A model generated the notes under the pieces. That model had not been told where the DNA came from. It saw only the letters and a list, made by a program, of their open reading frames with translations, and did no database searches. Below, piece by piece: positions 7,201 to 7,346 of a DNA stretch of 7,346 nt. The stretch lies in NCBI GenBank assembly GCA_039024315.1, contig JBCCQN010000304.1:1-7346 (forward strand), written 5' to 3'. Numbering within the stretch: position 1 is the first letter of the stretch; each line of letters opens with the position of its first letter. Source of the DNA: JBCAWW01 sp039024315. GTDB taxonomy: Bacteria > Bacteroidota > Bacteroidia > J057. Position numbers and translations under genes: made by a program.

Positions 7201-7346
7201 CTTCAACCGGCCAAGGGGGAGAATCATTGTAGCGGACCTCATCGATGAGACAACGGTTTTGGTTGAGAAGCACGATCCGCTCTCCATCCCCACTAAAACC
7301 AAAATTCCAGTCTCCCAATCCATTAACAGCGTAAGGAAATATTACA
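4211..7346 (-). CDS. Secreted lamin-tail / LamG-like / carbohydrate-binding / dockerin-like protein (5' end beyond window)
   Basis: The frame is open from the right edge (first full codon at 7345) to TAG at 4211-4213, giving 1044 residues. The N-terminus lies outside. Numbered from 7345: end of a lamin-tail domain 1-87 (CLIDEVRYND); complete lamin-tail domain 99-255 (ISEISY, NWLELYNPS, CLIDSLLYDN); LamG-like domain first part 259-433 (ALWYKADQS, WLNFDGQSQYFYL); inserted carbohydrate-binding-like domain 434-594; LamG-like second part 595-635 (ending YLGLKYGLS); DUF8202-like region 636-799 (GIGRDDRMCLEQLSSQN, LLWGTNG); a Bacteroidota C-terminal module 800-939 (NGLMRDDLR, VVDWVMLELR, HRNHLGVMTAG); two dockerin-like repeats 955-1044. 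The TTG at 7318 is not the start: the frame stays open upstream and that codon lies inside a lamin-tail fold. By analogy with the downstream paralog, a CotH domain may precede it. Likely secreted or surface-bound, with no membrane segment or type 9 sorting tail visible. Function unknown. Confidence 0.95.
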   Translation of the reverse strand, partial: VIFPYAVNGLGDWNFGFSGDGERIVLLNQNRCLIDEVRYNDSPPWPVEADGQGPTLALMAATLDNSLAGSWAPSTWGGALTGTPGMANQIPAPCTANPTSILISEISYRSADTADAGNWLELYNPSNQTVDLSAWMLMDEDSVYTFPAGTNIGAQDYLIVAEDIGAFQSQFPTITSRLIGSSKLNFNNGGERLLLYSDTRCLIDSLLYDNQFPWPLSLAEDQTTTIALMDLNWDNALGQHWGISSSSPATPNQLNCLPWLSVSPPALWYKADQSLADGTSVPQWGDQSANGRDALTLSPNTQPQYGQDTLNGNDWLNFDGQSQYFYLDDVASLLNDSCTIIALHANESGQGGSVLSSSEGGFEITYDEEGYLLYPNRQKITAETYDREPIITSYQYVPTQSIKTRVNGKLVGSLKLKEALSSADSVFIARSQGLAADTIIWLEAECGQRGSKFQALSDASASNGGYLEIQSGNNDYNSPGDTSKQVHYSFKLSKAGSYRAYGLVRAPNGSDDSFWVKIDNSSWARWNGIQKNNNFIWDQIHDELNGSQGVVWNLSAGEHTLSIASREDGTRLDKLLITNQILSPSGQGGQANNCEGAGAEQFWQGSVAELMIFPRLLNDAELAGVESYLGLKYGLSVANPQLLDSPWLMHQGGIGRDDRMCLEQLSSQNIDSSALVRFTAESTLEQGAYLLWGTNGASLDTNQAKLDVPAGIQKRLARTWFVQAPLLNSSLTLAIDLRGSNGPINELPAWQLLVSEDSNFSEAQIWTGDSLSLVNGILQVYGLEASQSLYFSLGLQEYVQISAKAILTAAWEASNGLMRDDLRLGDWLPLDDPYIGERSVADHVLDISGPKAVVDWVMLELRSSSDSSLVLWQEPLLIARDGSLLDIYGDSTLYLPIKAGYYFVSLRHRNHLGVMTAGATYLSQSATDFDFRSLTTLGIHAQKLLSSGQYGLWGGDSNGDGQLIFQGANNDPTKIFLDVMSAPSNSTFARNYVISGYLNGDINLDGQLIFQGGSTDVSPIFINVLTYPLNTSFARNYVFSAQLP
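4214..4483 (-). repeat. Two tandem dockerin-like calcium-binding repeats at the C-terminus
   Basis: Residues 955-998 and 1000-1044 are two copies of a 44-45 residue unit. Each has GD-x-N-x-DGQLIFQG, then a conserved Asp, an IF block, a proline and Asn, then SFARNYV. The D-x-N-x-DG core matches the calcium loop of dockerin and EF-hand proteins. The usual acidic residue at loop position 12 is Gly in both copies, and an Asp sits instead at position 16 (971 and 1016). The gene ends six residues after the second SFARNYV. Calcium binding is likely; a cohesin partner is not shown here. Confidence 0.75.
4529..4948 (-). other. Bacteroidota C-terminal beta module before the dockerin-like pair
   Basis: Residues 800-939 of the upstream protein carry AKAILTAAWEASNGLMRDDL, then DPYIGERSVADHVLDI, AVVDWVMLELR, LLIARDGSLLDIYG and a strong HRNHLGVMTAG block. 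I recall this block order in large Saprospiria-type extracellular proteins, placed between an adhesive region and dockerin-like repeats. It has no named function that I know of. It looks beta-rich and is probably a spacer or carrier domain. Confidence 0.6.
5564..6046 (-). other. Carbohydrate-binding-like domain nested in the LamG-like domain
   Basis: Residues 434-594 of the upstream protein have the look of a CBM6/35-type beta sandwich. Motifs are WLEAECGQRGSKF, the SDASASNGGYLEI stretch, a SYRAYGLVRAP strand, DDSFWVKIDN, WNLSAGEHTLSIASREDG and LDKLLITN. The flanking sequence continues as LamG-like on both sides, and the downstream paralog has no such stretch (SIGQEFD runs almost directly into GGGADN). 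Cys446 near the start and Cys594 at the end could staple the base of the insert. Sugar binding is inferred from fold resemblance only. Confidence 0.7.

Noticed and set aside
7316..7318. TTG at 7318 as the start codon of the upstream gene
   Set aside because: The frame stays open to the right edge and the codon lies in the middle of a lamin-tail fold. There is no signal peptide after it, so the gene is simply cut by the window.
1..7346. Defence system, CRISPR array, insertion sequence, retroelement or RNA gene
   Set aside because: Two uninterrupted reading frames occupy almost all of the window. No repeat-spacer pattern, terminal inverted repeats, transposase or tRNA/rRNA-like sequence was seen.

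Overview
The window holds two very large secreted-protein genes, both on the minus strand and both cut by a window edge. They fill all but about 120 bases. I see no RNA gene, mobile element, CRISPR array or origin. The likely source is a Bacteroidota bacterium, with Saprospiria-like lineages (Saprospira, Lewinella, Haliscomenobacter) the best guess. This rests on four things: the stacked lamin-tail / CotH / LamG-like / DUF8202-like architecture, a signal peptide cut just before Gln, no Shine-Dalgarno sequence before the one visible start, and a C-terminal dockerin-like repeat pair of a type I associate with that group. The genus is inference.

Region 1 (4211-7346, minus, 5' end beyond the right edge): 1044 visible residues of a surface or secreted protein. 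The order is the end of one lamin-tail domain (LTD), a complete second LTD, a LamG-like jelly-roll domain split by an inserted carbohydrate-binding-like domain, a DUF8202-like region, a Bacteroidota C-terminal module, and two tandem dockerin-like calcium-binding repeats ending at the stop codon.

Region 2 (4088-4210): a 123-base intergenic gap with a weak Bacteroidota-type promoter candidate and a short direct repeat, but no convincing terminator.

Region 3 (1-4087, minus, 3' end beyond the left edge): 1362 visible residues of a second protein. The order is a signal peptide, two tandem LTDs, a chitobiase C-terminal-like beta domain, a CotH-type kinase domain, an InlB-B-repeat-like domain, a third LTD, a LamG-like domain and the start of a DUF8202-like region.

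From the post-CotH LTD onward the two proteins align module by module, so they look like tandem paralogs. The upstream copy has gained an extra LTD and the nested binding domain. The window suggests a cell-surface or extracellular programme (adhesion, matrix, polysaccharide contact, possibly phosphorylation of secreted proteins) rather than a metabolic pathway. The substrate of the CotH domain and the partners of the other domains cannot be read from sequence alone.
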